From contig NZ_PYXG01000003.1 in NCBI RefSeq assembly GCF_003043945.1, forward strand, positions 223,501 to 287,500: a stretch of DNA of 64,000 bases, written 5' to 3'. Position 1 is the first letter of the stretch. Every line of letters begins with the position of its first letter. Positions 63,089 to 64,000 of this stretch are shown here, one piece after another. The notes under the pieces are model-generated. The model was not told where the DNA came from. It worked only from the letters and a program-made list of their open reading frames with translations, and did not search any database. A program made the position numbers and the translations under genes. This DNA is from Prevotella sp. oral taxon 376. GTDB lineage: Bacteria; Bacteroidota; Bacteroidia; Bacteroidales; Bacteroidaceae.

Positions 63089-63240
63089 CGACTCGGCCCC
63101 ATCTTTTTGGGTTCCGTTTGGTAAGATCTTTGACATATTGACACAGGCAAGACAATGAAGTAGAGGAAGGCCCTCCTTATATAGGTGGGCCGGAAGTACG
63201 GGCCCGCCCCTGGCCTTTTCGGCGTTGGGGCGGCGCGCGA

Positions 63241-64000
63241 AAGTATTTAAGGGCGCATGGTGGATGCCTTGGCTCACTCAGGCGATGAAGGACGCGATAA
63301 GCTGCGATAAGCTCCGGGTAGGCGCAAATGGCCATTGATCCGGAGGTTTCCGAATGGGACAACCCGTCTGTCTGCAGGACAGTCACCCGGTGCGTTTATG
63401 CTCCGGGAGCTAACGCGGGGAACTGAAACATCTTAGTACCCGCAGGAGAAGAAAATAACGATGATTCCCCCAGTAGCGGCGAGCGACCGGGGATGAGCCC
63501 AAACCGTAGGGGTCTTTTTGGCCCTTTCGGGGTTGTAGGACCGCGCCGTTGTACCTTGATTGTGAGGAGAAGGCCCTGGAAAGGGCGGCCTTAGCGGGTG
63601 ATAGCCCCTTATCCGAAGCATGACGGGACATAGCGGTATCCTGAGTAACGCGGGACACGAGTAATCCTGCGCGAATCCGCCGGGCCCATCCGGCAAGGCT
63701 AAATACTCGAGTGAGACCGATAGCGTATAAGTACCGTGAGGGAAAGGTGAAAAGCACTTCTAGCAGAAGAGTGAAATAGTTCCTGAAACCATGCGCCTAC
63801 AAGCGGTCGGAGCACGTTATTCGTGTGACGGCGTGCCTTTTGCATAATGAACCTACGAGTTTCCGTTTCCGGCGAGGTTAAGCCCCATTGAGTGGCGTAT
63901 CCGCAGTGAAAGCGAGCCTTAATAGGGCGTTTTAGTCGGTAGCGGCAGACGCGAAACCAAGTGATCTACGCATGTCCAGGGTGAAGTTCCGGTAACACGG
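63241..64000 (+). rRNA. 23S ribosomal RNA, 5' part (continues beyond the window)
   Basis: The sequence from GAAAGTATTTAAGGGCGCATGGTGGATGCC continues with conserved 23S domain I features such as GATAAGCTGCGATAAGC and AGTACCGTGAGGGAAAGGTG. Only the first 760 bases are in the window; the 5' end is approximate. The spacer before it (63089-63240) carries no gene I can support. Confidence 0.93.

Overview
The window looks like a Bacteroidales chromosome. Supporting signs are repeated -7 boxes of the TAnnTTTG type (the Bacteroidetes sigma-factor promoter), a 16S rRNA with the Bacteroidetes signature after the 5' end, an N-succinylornithine carbamoyltransferase, a NigD-like lipoprotein, and fucI/fucP with a DUF4838 protein. 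I cannot assign a genus from memory of the 16S.

Bases 1 to about 17,990 are the right part of an integrated prophage. It holds four small unknown genes, a C5-cytosine DNA methyltransferase, a 52-residue membrane peptide, a tail module (1,322-residue tape measure, a 709-residue tail protein, a 1,737-residue tail/fibre protein), three small receptor-type proteins, and an integrase on the minus strand that abuts the 3' end of tRNA-Pro(CGG). Head, packaging, lysis and regulatory genes would lie to the left, outside the window. Three prophage promoters share an unusual TGTCCTTT -33 element at a fixed distance from the -7 box.

From 18 to 49 kb the genes are mostly housekeeping. They are tRNA-Phe with a DUF4838 protein directly behind it; murF; a type II restriction-modification pair between two identical 75-bp copies of the murF promoter region; folP-cdaA; pta-ackA; fucI-fucP with an SGNH hydrolase and lpxH; a SufT-like gene; a GH3 glycosidase; radC; a glycosyltransferase; efp; rpmH; a PASTA-rluD-ddl-acyltransferase-lipoprotein operon; the threonine catabolic pair tdh/kbl; and an L-threonine aldolase gene interrupted by one in-frame amber codon.

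From 49 to 60 kb an arginine block reads on the minus strand: argR-GNAT-argG-pspC-argC-argD, then an XRE-cupin regulator, an AMP-forming acyl-CoA ligase and argF'. ArgR-box-like palindromes lie on and upstream of the argR promoter. The last part is an rRNA operon: promoter, 16S, tRNA-Ile(GAT), tRNA-Ala(TGC) and the 5' end of 23S.

The least explained features are four copies of a 66-bp intergenic element made of three 22-bp palindromic units (28.7, 38.4, 48.2 and 55.4 kb), a probable dual-coding target-recognition region in the phage methyltransferase, and the duplicated murF promoter around the R-M genes.
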